Assembly: GCA_003242885.1 (NCBI GenBank)
Contig: QKMZ01000003.1
Location: forward strand, 1 to 64,000
Direction: 5' to 3'
Origin: Candidatus Melainabacteria bacterium
Lineage (GTDB): Bacteria; Cyanobacteriota; Vampirovibrionia; Obscuribacterales; Obscuribacteraceae
Length of the DNA: 64,000 bases
Shown here: in pieces, positions 33,671 to 41,433 of the stretch
How the letters are laid out: each line of letters opens with the position of its first letter
Numbering within the stretch: position 1 is the first letter of the stretch
Translations under genes and position numbers: made by a program
Notes under the pieces: model-generated
What the model saw: the letters and a program-made list of their open reading frames with translations, nothing else
Told to the model about the DNA's origin: nothing
Databases searched by the model: none

Positions 33671-33768
33671 GTTGAAGCAGCGTGAATAGAGCGTGAATAG
33701 AGCGTGAACACGCGTTGAATTAGCGTGAACATAGCGTTAGTTCAGCGTGAAAACAGCATGGAATGCGC
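33671..33768. promoter_or_regulatory. Array of nine 11-bp units, consensus GTGAAnAnAGC
   Basis: Nine consecutive units follow one another with a strict 11-bp period, except that the fourth has 10 bases. Examples are GTGAATAGAGC twice, GTGAACATAGC and GTGAAAACAGC. Read on the other strand, each unit begins GCT-N3-TTCAC. Phasing of one helical turn is characteristic of binding sites of OmpR/PhoB-type regulators. The array lies 85 bases upstream of the -35 of the next promoter. Confidence 0.6.
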
Positions 33769-33853
33769 GTATAGGAAAAAATATTTTTACGCGAAGAATC
33801 AAACAGGCACCATATAAGGTGACGAACAGCGCGATTCGACAACCCTAGGGTTC

Positions 33854-33882
33854 TTGACATACCTGTAATGCTTTGTTACTAT
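33854..33882 (+). promoter_or_regulatory. Sigma-70 promoter
   Basis: TTGACA (33854-33859), a 17-base spacer and TACTAT (33877-33882), about 56 bases upstream of the start codon at 33939. It is a near-consensus promoter. Confidence 0.8.
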
Positions 33883-33938
33883 TCAACTCTTCCTCCCCAT
33901 CTTCCTTCGAAGCGCAGTAATAACTGCCAGGACTTACC

Positions 33939-34625
33939 ATGATTACGAACGCCTCCCCGCATGCGTGGGTTGAAGGCGATCGGTCCAAAGTCGACACCGC
34001 AAAATCGGTGTCTGACTCGACTGATCGCATCCTCATGGATGACGTCAACTCGACACGCTCTCTTGCGGCAATGACCAAACCAGAGCCGTTTAAAAAGCTG
34101 TCCGATGCAGAACCCGCGCAGTTGGAATTCGCCAGCGCTTTCACTGCACTGAGCAGCGGCAACATCGACGCAAAGATTCGTCGACTGGAATCCATTGGTA
34201 TGCAATATCAAAGCAGTCAGGATCCGAGCATCTTCGACGTTAAGTCGGGCAGATTTAAAGGCTTCGATGTGCCCGAAAATTTACGCTGTGCGATTTTCCA
34301 GAGCAATATAGCTGTAATGGCCGGCATTATTAAACCCAGCGATGTGACAATCAGAGCATCGGAATTCGGTTCTATGATCCAGAGCAAAGGCTACAAGCCT
34401 GAGAAGTTCGTGCCCGGCAAATCGTACCCAGACGGTACCTACATAGTCGGTGTCGGCGGTGGTAAGGATGGTGAGGCGAATCATGTCGGATTGGTGCTCA
34501 ACGGACGCATGCTGCACACCAGCAAAGGCCACATCAATTACGAGTCGATAACCGCAAGATTTCGCCAGGGAAGCTACGATCGCATCACCGTCTACACCCC
34601 GCCGGGCAGATCTAAATCCATTTAG
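33939..34625 (+). CDS. Possible NlpC/P60-like (papain-fold) protein
   Basis: A 228-residue protein without signal peptide. The middle contains ENLRCAIFQSN, a Cys at the start of a helix, and about 65 residues later DGEANHVGLVLNGRMLHTSKGHI, a His in a beta-strand. This Cys-then-His order and spacing fits NlpC/P60 or CHAP peptidase folds that cleave peptidoglycan. The family match is only suggestive. The N-terminal 60 residues are hydrophilic, perhaps a secretion or targeting segment. It has its own strong promoter. Confidence 0.55.
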   Translation: MITNASPHAWVEGDRSKVDTAKSVSDSTDRILMDDVNSTRSLAAMTKPEPFKKLSDAEPAQLEFASAFTALSSGNIDAKIRRLESIGMQYQSSQDPSIFDVKSGRFKGFDVPENLRCAIFQSNIAVMAGIIKPSDVTIRASEFGSMIQSKGYKPEKFVPGKSYPDGTYIVGVGGGKDGEANHVGLVLNGRMLHTSKGHINYESITARFRQGSYDRITVYTPPGRSKSI

Positions 34626-34638
34626 AAAAGCACTCGCG

Positions 34639-35436
34639 CTATTTAGACGCCTTGCAAAACCTGTCGATTCGCACCGAATAACCAGCTCCTACAAAAAAAT
34701 TCGGTGCTTCTCTGTTTAAGCCCACTCCAAAATGCACGTCTATCTGCTGATGAGGGGTGACCTTGTACTCCCCTCCAAAATGCGCAAAGTTCAAGACCGG
34801 CGACTGGCGTTTGAAAAACCCCGCATACTCTATAAAGACGATGCCTTTTTTGCCGATGGTATGGTTATACATCACAGTTTGTTGATACGCCGCGTGGCGA
34901 CCGGAATCAAATAATGCGAAGGAAGGCATTACACACACTTGATGCGTCTTCCCGATTGGCATGGATGTCGGCAATCTAAAAACTGGTTGAACGCCAGGTC
35001 CGCTTATAAACCTCCGCCCAGTCGGTAGGTTCATAGAACCAATGAAGGAAGATTGGATGCCTTTGATACGAGGCAGTTGTTGCTTTATTCCGACCTCTTG
35101 CAGATCCGTGACGCCGTCATTTGTTTGCCCGGGTCTGTGAAACAGAAGATAATCAGGCACAAACATTTGAAACTCGGTTTTTTCGAGCAACCCCAAACGA
35201 ATTTGTGTCTCAGGAAGATTGAGAATTCCTTTTCTGGAATCTAGCGAGATGAACTGCCCGCCATTCTCTAGCTGGATACTACCTTTCGGTACAACAATGG
35301 AAGAAAAAGTGAAGCTGGGACGATTAGTTTCGATATCGCTCTCTTTGTCCGTAGCGATTGCGGGCGCGCAAAAAATCAGTGCAAAGACCGAAATCAATAT
35401 ATAGATCCGCACGTCCAATTCACCAAGCCCCTTCAC
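34639..35436 (-). CDS. Outer-membrane transporter-like protein (Phenol_MetA_deg type)
   Basis: A 265-residue exported protein. The signal peptide is IYILISVFALIFCAPAIA. The mature part starts with NRPSFTFSSIVVPKGSIQLENG, the opening of the MetA-pathway/transporter family of outer-membrane barrels. It continues with strand-like repeats: LGLLEKTEFQMFVPDYL, IKGIQSSFIGSMNLPTG and QQIDVHFGVGLNREAPNFFVGAGYSVR. The start is GTG at 35436 and could be shorter. The substrate is unknown. It is convergent with the preceding gene, with a 13-base gap. Confidence 0.75.
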   Translation of the reverse strand: MKGLGELDVRIYILISVFALIFCAPAIATDKESDIETNRPSFTFSSIVVPKGSIQLENGGQFISLDSRKGILNLPETQIRLGLLEKTEFQMFVPDYLLFHRPGQTNDGVTDLQEVGIKQQLPRIKGIQSSFIGSMNLPTGRRFISGPGVQPVFRLPTSMPIGKTHQVCVMPSFALFDSGRHAAYQQTVMYNHTIGKKGIVFIEYAGFFKRQSPVLNFAHFGGEYKVTPHQQIDVHFGVGLNREAPNFFVGAGYSVRIDRFCKASK

Positions 35437-35701
35437 ATCCCACCAGTGGACGTTTTGCTCATTTTACGTTGAGTTCGCGTCTCTGTGAAAACAATCCTTT
35501 CACTTCGCAGTTCGATTCTGTGTCCAATTTTCCTATTTGCCGTATACAAACCTACATCGGCTGGAAACCTCATCTGTTCCTAACATATTGAACAACGCGG
35601 CGAAGTCGCTGCTGTCTCACTCCGGGAAAAATTAGCGTAAAACGCGGCGCAAATGCTGCGGTTTTTGCATCCACTCGAATTAATGGGTTGGGGGGCATAT
35701 C

Positions 35702-37090
35702 ATGGCGGACGTTATTACTACTGCGCAGGCAGGAACACAAGTTAGTAAAGAGACCGCAGACGCTCTTGTGAGCATGCGCAACGAAATCGACCAGCATCGC
35801 TATGCAGACAGCAAACGCAGCTATCTGGGCAAAGCCTTCGACTGGGTGTATGGCGCTGACGAGAAATCGTTCAAGCAACTCGAAGAAGTTGAGCAGCGAG
35901 CCATCACTCATGTGAAAAACAATGATATTGATGCGCTCGAAAAGATGCGCGACGAGATCAATCAAGCTGTTGACAAAGACAAAAATAAGCTTAAATGGCA
36001 AAACGACATCTCGCAGCTCGGTGGCGCGGGTCTTAAGATTGGCGCGTTATTCTTCGGCGGAAAAGCTGGGTACATGGCCAGCGCCGGCTTCTTTGCAGCA
36101 GACGAAGCCAAGCCCGCAGACAAAATTGGCGGGCAAGCTGTAGACCTCACCTTGGGTGCAGCCAAAGGTCTTACCTTTAAATTCCTTATGGACAAAACTA
36201 TGTCCAGCGACATGAACATTGCGCTCAAAGGCGGCGCCATGAGCATCGGCGGACGCACTATTGATACGGCTCTCACACGCTCTAACTACTACGATCAAAA
36301 AGAGCAAGGCTATAGCCTCTGGACTGGCGCGAAAAATACAGCATCTGAGATGGTAAACCCGGAGCATCTTGCAGTTGATGCAGCGGTAATGGGAACAGCC
36401 TATTTAGGCGGCTGGGCAATTGGTGCCGCTGCTCCAAAACTGATGACACCATTTGCACAAAAAATCGAAACCAGCGCAATTGCTGGTGCCGCCCGCGGTG
36501 CCATATCTGAAATAACTGCAGCACGAATCGCTGGCGAACAAGTCAACTGGAGCCGTGTCGGGGGTAAGAGTTTGGCGACATCAGTAGTCTACGGATTCGC
36601 TGCAGCGCCAGGCGCCTGGTACTCCGACTACCAAGCTCATCAAGCCGCACAGCAAAAAATCGATCAAATTCAACACCAGCATGATGGTGCAGGAGACGGC
36701 AACTACTTCTATTACAAGAAAGCCGGGCAAGTAAAAGCTGAGCAGTTGACGCAGGACATGAGCTGGAAATCCACCAACGGAGACACGCTCACAGGCAACG
36801 CGGGAGACTGGAAAGTAACAGGTCCGGACGGCAGCACATGGACAGTGAAGCCAGACATTTTCGCGAAAACATACGGTGAAGTGACACCGGGTTCGGGAGT
36901 GTTCGAAAAGACAGCACTTGCCCGCGCTATGAAACTCAAGGTCGATTACAGCGTTCAATCGCTCGAAGGCACAAGTTCTGGGCGCGCTGGTGACTACCTG
37001 ATTATGGGACCGAACAATGAGTTTTACATCGTCAATGCCGCGAAATTCGAAGGCATGTACTCGCAAGTTCAACAAGCTGGTAAAAACTAA
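35702..37090 (+). CDS. Large protein with glycine-rich hydrophobic core and duplicated C-terminal module
   Basis: A 462-residue protein that I do not recognise. Residues 1-100 are helical and charged. Residues 105-320 are rich in Gly and Ala with hydrophobic stretches (LGGAGLKIGALFFGGKAG, AVMGTAYLGGWAIGAAAP, ATSVVYGFAAAPGAW), like glycine-zipper helices that insert into membranes. The last 100 residues contain two related modules of the form AGDWKVTGPDGSTWTVKPDIF and AGDYLIMGPNNEFYIVNAAKF. It has no signal peptide. It could be a pore-forming or secreted effector-type protein, which is inference only. A terminator-like stem follows. Confidence 0.6.
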   Translation: MADVITTAQAGTQVSKETADALVSMRNEIDQHRYADSKRSYLGKAFDWVYGADEKSFKQLEEVEQRAITHVKNNDIDALEKMRDEINQAVDKDKNKLKWQNDISQLGGAGLKIGALFFGGKAGYMASAGFFAADEAKPADKIGGQAVDLTLGAAKGLTFKFLMDKTMSSDMNIALKGGAMSIGGRTIDTALTRSNYYDQKEQGYSLWTGAKNTASEMVNPEHLAVDAAVMGTAYLGGWAIGAAAPKLMTPFAQKIETSAIAGAARGAISEITAARIAGEQVNWSRVGGKSLATSVVYGFAAAPGAWYSDYQAHQAAQQKIDQIQHQHDGAGDGNYFYYKKAGQVKAEQLTQDMSWKSTNGDTLTGNAGDWKVTGPDGSTWTVKPDIFAKTYGEVTPGSGVFEKTALARAMKLKVDYSVQSLEGTSSGRAGDYLIMGPNNEFYIVNAAKFEGMYSQVQQAGKN

Positions 37091-37159
37091 AGCTGGTAAA
37101 AACCAAAGATTGAAATACTAAAGATTGCAAACTAGAAACAGCGTGAGTTTCTGCTCGGG

Positions 37160-37187
37160 AGAGGGTGTAAAAACCCTCTTCTATCCT
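37160..37187 (+). terminator. Terminator-like hairpin
   Basis: AGAGGGT (37160-37166) pairs with ACCCTCT (37173-37179), then TCTATCCTTT. It ends the transcript of the gene at 35702-37090. Confidence 0.6.
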
Positions 37188-37973
37188 TTAAGGGCTCATG
37201 AGCAGATCGGCAACATCTTCCATCTTCTGTCCGTAAATCATCTGCATAAATTCACCAGTGTACGCTAAATCTTTTGGGTGCTCGAATTCAGAAGCTGGAG
37301 CTGTGACGAACTTCTGGGACAGAGTCTGGAATTGATAGCGCTTCGAACCATCGCCGAGCTCCATATAGTATTCGAGCGGAACTTTTTCCACAAAGGAAAA
37401 TTCGAAATAGGTTCTCCAAATCTCCTTCGCTTGCGGAGGCAGGGTGATAGAGTCTGCGGCGATCGTCATGACCATATTGGAGACATATGGAGTTTCCAAC
37501 TTAGCCTGAAATGTATGCCCAAAACCGTCTGTCGCATCCAATCTTCGATTGAAGGGCAGTACATACTGCACAGCTGGAGCACCCGCAAGCTTTATCACAC
37601 GTGTCTTGCCTCGAAACCTCTCAGCATGCGCGCGGGTCGGATACTTCGTGATGAACGTCGCATATGAGTTGCGACTAGCTTTCTTTTGTCCTTTCCTATA
37701 AACCACAACTTCCCATGTGGGCGCTTTCGCGACCAGAATTGAACCTTGGTTTGCTTCAATGCGGATACCTTCCGCACACGCCTTAATCGTTGACTTGCCC
37801 CAGTTGCTGCTCTGATGAACTTCCCAGACTCTGTATGTTTTTGAATCGCTTTTTGAATCAGCCTTCGCACTGGTTTTAGCTGCCACCGGCGGACCGCCAG
37901 CCAGCGCGGGTTCGCCACAGGCAAAAACAGCAGCCACGATAGCAATTAGCATTGTTCTGAAAATACTGAGCAT
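37188..37973 (-). CDS. Exported protein of unknown function, tandem paralogue 1
   Basis: A 261-residue protein with a signal peptide (MLIAIVAAVFACGEPALA). It shares with its neighbour at 38028-38912 the pattern WG...IK-x-C-x-x-GIRIE-x(3)-G-x-IL(V/I)A-x(2)-P-x-W-x-V-x(2)-YRK-x-QKKA, and the ending EFMQMIYGQKMEDVADLL against QFIEMIYGKEMEGVADLL. Both are thus one family of about 260 residues. The invariant Cys and Trp suggest a folded extracytoplasmic domain. The function is unknown. Confidence 0.75.
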   Translation of the reverse strand: MLSIFRTMLIAIVAAVFACGEPALAGGPPVAAKTSAKADSKSDSKTYRVWEVHQSSNWGKSTIKACAEGIRIEANQGSILVAKAPTWEVVVYRKGQKKASRNSYATFITKYPTRAHAERFRGKTRVIKLAGAPAVQYVLPFNRRLDATDGFGHTFQAKLETPYVSNMVMTIAADSITLPPQAKEIWRTYFEFSFVEKVPLEYYMELGDGSKRYQFQTLSQKFVTAPASEFEHPKDLAYTGEFMQMIYGQKMEDVADLLMSP

Positions 37974-38027
37974 TGCGGTGACGAGTTTAGGTGGATTCCA
38001 ATTTCAAAAACACGTACAGAAAAGCTG

Positions 38028-38912
38028 CTATTCCCATAAAAGGTCAGCGACCCCTTCCATTTCTTTCCCGTAAATCATCTCAATGAACTGCGCAGTAAAT
38101 GACAATCCGGGCGGCACTGTAAAATCGCTCGGCTTCATCGTAGCGCGCAAATACGACGTTGTGTCCATGCTGGCGCGCTTCTCGCCGCTCGCAAAATACA
38201 GCGTTGTCGTCAGCGGAATCTCATCAATCACAGGACTCTCGAAGTAAGAACGCCAAATTTCCTTTGCTTGATTCGGAAGGTATTCAGCATGAGGAGCGAA
38301 CGTAACCTCCTTGCGCTGCACAATCTGTAGATTCTGTTTCGAACGATACAGACTGCCGAGACTGGTCATTTCATCCAGTGGTCGACCGACATCGAAGCTG
38401 TAACTCAGCGCATTGACGCCTGCGACCTTCACCGTGCGCGGCTTCTCACGAATTTGAGATAGTTTGACCGCATACCGATTTTTGGTTCGATAGAGCTGAT
38501 AGCTCATTTTTGCAGCTTTCTTCTGATTTTTTCGATAGATGTAGACGGTCCAGTCCGGCGGTTGAGCAATGAGAATTGCGCCCGTCTGTGACTCGATTCG
38601 AATTCCAGCGGGACATACTTTGATTTCAAAAATGCCCCAGCCCGTTGTTTGACGGGCACTTATGCCTGCGTACGACTTAGCAGCGACTGAAGACTTAGGC
38701 ATAGCACTGGTGGAAACAGGTTTGACGGGTGCAGCGGAAACACTTGTGGTGATGAGAGGGGTGAACATAACGCACACTGCAGTCAAGCAGAGAGAGCGCG
38801 CGATTAACGGCGCGCTACGGTCTGCAATTATGCCTGCGCCTAGGCCGAAACCTGAGCAGGTGTTTCTTCTCTGAGTCCGTGTTTCTAAATCGGAAATCGC
38901 TTTAGGTTCCAT
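38028..38912 (-). CDS. Exported protein of unknown function, tandem paralogue 2
   Basis: A 294-residue paralogue of the preceding gene, arranged in tandem with a 54-base gap. It has a longer N-terminus: a charged, Cys-containing stretch, then hydrophobic LCLTAVCVMFTPLITTSVSA, which serves as signal peptide or anchor. The shared core begins WGIFEIKVCPAGIRIESQTG. A shorter start is possible because the first 30 residues have no clear role. The pair probably arose by local duplication. Confidence 0.75.
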   Translation of the reverse strand: MEPKAISDLETRTQRRNTCSGFGLGAGIIADRSAPLIARSLCLTAVCVMFTPLITTSVSAAPVKPVSTSAMPKSSVAAKSYAGISARQTTGWGIFEIKVCPAGIRIESQTGAILIAQPPDWTVYIYRKNQKKAAKMSYQLYRTKNRYAVKLSQIREKPRTVKVAGVNALSYSFDVGRPLDEMTSLGSLYRSKQNLQIVQRKEVTFAPHAEYLPNQAKEIWRSYFESPVIDEIPLTTTLYFASGEKRASMDTTSYLRATMKPSDFTVPPGLSFTAQFIEMIYGKEMEGVADLLWE

Positions 38913-39071
38913 CTAGCTGCACATTACTATGATTCCACTAAGGAAAAATCCGCAACTCGTTCTTTCTACTTAAGGTAGATCAATTCGGCGAATTCCGCCT
39001 CACCCGGACAAGCAAAGTTCGCATTCCGCCGGCGCGCTTCCTCTTTGGCAAAGCTTCAGTGCTCCCGATTC

Positions 39072-39743
39072 TTAGGTTTCCAGCTTGTATCCAACGCCAT
39101 AGACGTTCTTAATGAGCGAATTATCTTTGTCCTCTTCCAAACCCTGGCGAAGACGCATAAGTGAAACTCTAACCGTTTTTGCAGTCGCTTCCGTATCGGA
39201 CTGCCAAACGCGGTCGATGAGAGTGTCAGCACTAAAAACTTGGTTAGGGTGACGCATGAAAAACTCCAGCAGCGCGAATTCACGCGGAAAAAGTTTGATC
39301 TCTTTCCCGTTCTTCGTGACCTTGTGCTCGTTTGGATCAAGCTCAATGTCTTTCACTTTCAAGACATTATGGTGATAAACCGGTGAGCGCCTGAGCAATG
39401 CCCGCACGCGCGCCGCCAGTTCCTGAATTGAAAACGGTTTGGTCACATAATCGTCACTGCCGGCGTCCAGACCGGTTTCTTTATCAGCAATTTCCGTCTT
39501 GCCAGTCAAAAATATGACTGGGCAGTTCCCGCCGTTCGCCCGGTATTCCCTGCAAAGGGCAATCCCGCTGACTTCAGGTAATGACCAATCCAAAATAACT
39601 ACATCGTATTGATAGGTCTTCAGGAAGTTGCGTCCGTCTGAGCCGGTAAAGGCCTTGTCCACCGTATAGCCGGCGACGGCAAAATATTCAGATACGAGAT
39701 TGCACAGGTCCTTATCGTCCTCAACAACCAAGATCTTCGCCAT
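39072..39743 (-). CDS. OmpR-family response regulator
   Basis: A 223-residue two-domain regulator. The receiver domain has VVEDD, the phosphorylatable Asp in VILDWSLPEVSG, Thr in FLTGKTE and Lys in DDYVTKPF. The C-terminal winged-helix DNA-binding domain includes LFPREFALLEFFMRHPNQVFSADTLIDRVW and KTVRVSLMRLRQGLE. It is similar to the second regulator at 62739-63428. A kinase gene lies on the same strand 3 kb upstream (42845-44692). OmpR-type dimers bind direct repeats about 11 bp apart, as seen in this window. Confidence 0.95.
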   Translation of the reverse strand: MAKILVVEDDKDLCNLVSEYFAVAGYTVDKAFTGSDGRNFLKTYQYDVVILDWSLPEVSGIALCREYRANGGNCPVIFLTGKTEIADKETGLDAGSDDYVTKPFSIQELAARVRALLRRSPVYHHNVLKVKDIELDPNEHKVTKNGKEIKLFPREFALLEFFMRHPNQVFSADTLIDRVWQSDTEATAKTVRVSLMRLRQGLEEDKDNSLIKNVYGVGYKLET

Positions 39744-40228
39744 TCGCTACCCCATTCTCCTGACCGGGCTTTGCCCACATATTTGAATATTAATAAGCTT
39801 ACCCTACTGTTCCACGGTAGCCGCCTTATCTTTCCTGCAACTGGCTTCCAATTCCTCAAACCCGGAAATCAATAACAGGGGCAGGGCTCCAGGGACAGGC
39901 TTCGAGGGGCAGCGCTGCCAAGAATTCGATTTGAATAATTTCTTCGGCTGTTACGCGATTGCTACTTTCGTTTCCTAAAGTGACAGTGTTCCCCCCAGTG
40001 GAGTGCGATTGTTGAGTCGGGTGAGCGGAAAGTTCGCCGACAGGACTCAACCAAATCAAAGGTCTACTCACAATCTTTGATTCAGGTTGATATTAGATCA
40101 GCCAATGCTTCCTGTCACCGCCACCTGAAATTCAACAGTTCTCTCCGAGTCCGCCCCCTTTTTCTCTAACACATCCTTAGCCGCAAGACCTCGAGTCTGC
40201 GTCTAGCTCGTAAACATGAGGTTTTCCT
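39744..40228. other. Intergenic region, no gene seen
   Basis: 485 bases between the response-regulator gene (reading left) and the gene at 40229 (reading right). It must hold both promoters. A short minus-strand frame at 39856-40071 lacks support. Confidence 0.4.
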
Positions 40229-40654
40229 ATGTTGACGTATGGTCCGCAGATCATGCTTTCCTTTGCTGTAGACGAACCATCGTCCTGTGGCTCGCTCTCC
40301 CCCCAATCCCAACCACAGCTCACAGAAGCGCAGAAGCTCAAGGCTATTGAAAGTTATGCATTGATCGCTGCATCACATGCGGTATCAGTTCAAAAAACAA
40401 TGACTGAGTGCCTATACGCAAGAAAGTCCGCCCCTTCAAACTGTAAACAGCAGAGTCAGAGCCAAAAACCGGAAAGCCCTCAACACCAAAATCCGAATTC
40501 GTCGCTTGGTCTTTCGATGCGGCTACAAGATACCTTCCGCAATTACTTGCGAATGCGTATGCCGAATCAAATCAATCTTCCGCCGCAAACTGAGCGGCAT
40601 AGACCATCGCAAGAATTACGCCAAATGTTCACGGATCAATTAATCGAGCGTTAA
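40229..40654 (+). CDS. Small Gln/Ser/Pro-rich protein
   Basis: A 141-residue protein of unknown function. GAGG lies 7 bases before the ATG. The N-terminal half includes EAQKLKAIESYALIAASHAVSV, a likely helix. The central part is Gln/Ser/Pro-rich (QQSQSQKPESPQHQNPNS). The end is basic and helical. No signal peptide is visible. It lies 2 bases before the His-rich gene, so the two are probably co-translated. Confidence 0.6.
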   Translation: MLTYGPQIMLSFAVDEPSSCGSLSPQSQPQLTEAQKLKAIESYALIAASHAVSVQKTMTECLYARKSAPSNCKQQSQSQKPESPQHQNPNSSLGLSMRLQDTFRNYLRMRMPNQINLPPQTERHRPSQELRQMFTDQLIER

Positions 40655-40656
40655 AA

Positions 40657-41349
40657 ATGCCAGAAAGACAAGAACAAGATCGCAACAATCAAAAGCACGA
40701 TCACAAGCAGAATCAACGCCCAGAGCCACGCCACGAACATCGGCATGAGCAGAGGCATGAGCAGAGGCAGGAACACCGCCATGAGCAACGTTATGAACAT
40801 CGGCAAGAACCAGCCCATCGCCAAGAGCGCCGCTTCGAGATTCCACATGCGCAGTATCCAACACCGCCGCAGTTCAGATATCCCCAGAATTTCCATCCTA
40901 CGCCGCAACAGCAGCAACAGCACAACCACTTTGATTACCGTAATCAGGGCGATTTCAGAAGGTACCAACAACAACATTTCCGAAATCCATATGACGGAAT
41001 GAATAATTTTTGGCGAGATAGTTGGCAAGACAACTACTATTACGACGGTCGTGGACACCATCATCACCACCACAGACAGAAAGACGATTTCTTTCCACGC
41101 CTGCTTGAGGGCATTGTGGGCGGACTTCTGAACGGCACGCTCGTTAAAGAACTCGACAAACTCGACTTCGACGAAAAGCCGGAAACCAAACAAAAAGCTC
41201 AGATCGAAGACCTTGACGACAATGACATGGACAACAAGCAGATTCGCAAAGAAATGCTCACTCCAGACCAACAAATATTGCTCAACCTAGATATGCAGTC
41301 CAAGTGGCAAGACTTGGATGCAGATCGGAGGTTTGAAAGAACAGGTTAA
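40657..41349 (+). CDS. His/Gln/Arg-rich protein
   Basis: A 230-residue hydrophilic protein. Residues 10-60 are repeats of the form EHRHEQRHEQ, and a run of six His is present near residue 138 (RGHHHHHHRQ). These suggest metal or nucleic-acid binding, by composition only. The C-terminal 90 residues look folded: FFPRLLEGIVGGLLNGTLVKELDKLDF followed by an acidic helix and LTPDQQILLNLDMQSKWQDL. It has no signal peptide. It is likely co-translated with the preceding gene. No family is recognised. Confidence 0.65.
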   Translation: MPERQEQDRNNQKHDHKQNQRPEPRHEHRHEQRHEQRQEHRHEQRYEHRQEPAHRQERRFEIPHAQYPTPPQFRYPQNFHPTPQQQQQHNHFDYRNQGDFRRYQQQHFRNPYDGMNNFWRDSWQDNYYYDGRGHHHHHHRQKDDFFPRLLEGIVGGLLNGTLVKELDKLDFDEKPETKQKAQIEDLDDNDMDNKQIRKEMLTPDQQILLNLDMQSKWQDLDADRRFERTG

Positions 41350-41433
41350 TGCGCGAAAGGGACGCGGGTGTACGCCTGCCGCAGGGTAGAATCTAATCAT
41401 TCGATCAGGCGGCGGGTGGCATCCGTGAATATT

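Larger units (their letters stand above)
33199..33938. other. 740-base divergent intergenic region
   Basis: It separates the gene at 31333-33198 (minus) from the gene at 33939 (plus). It contains the 11-bp repeat array (33671-33768), an A/T-rich tract (33773-33792) and the promoter at 33854-33882. Several short open frames here lack ribosome binding sites and are not called. Confidence 0.6.

Noticed and set aside
33346-33675. 109-residue frame near the 11-bp array
   Set aside because: No ribosome binding site and no recognisable segment; it ends in the repeat array.
40651-41274. Hydrophobic minus-strand frame
   Set aside because: Antisense of His/Gln-rich codons produces Val/Leu-rich peptides. 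The plus-strand gene is supported by its upstream partner.
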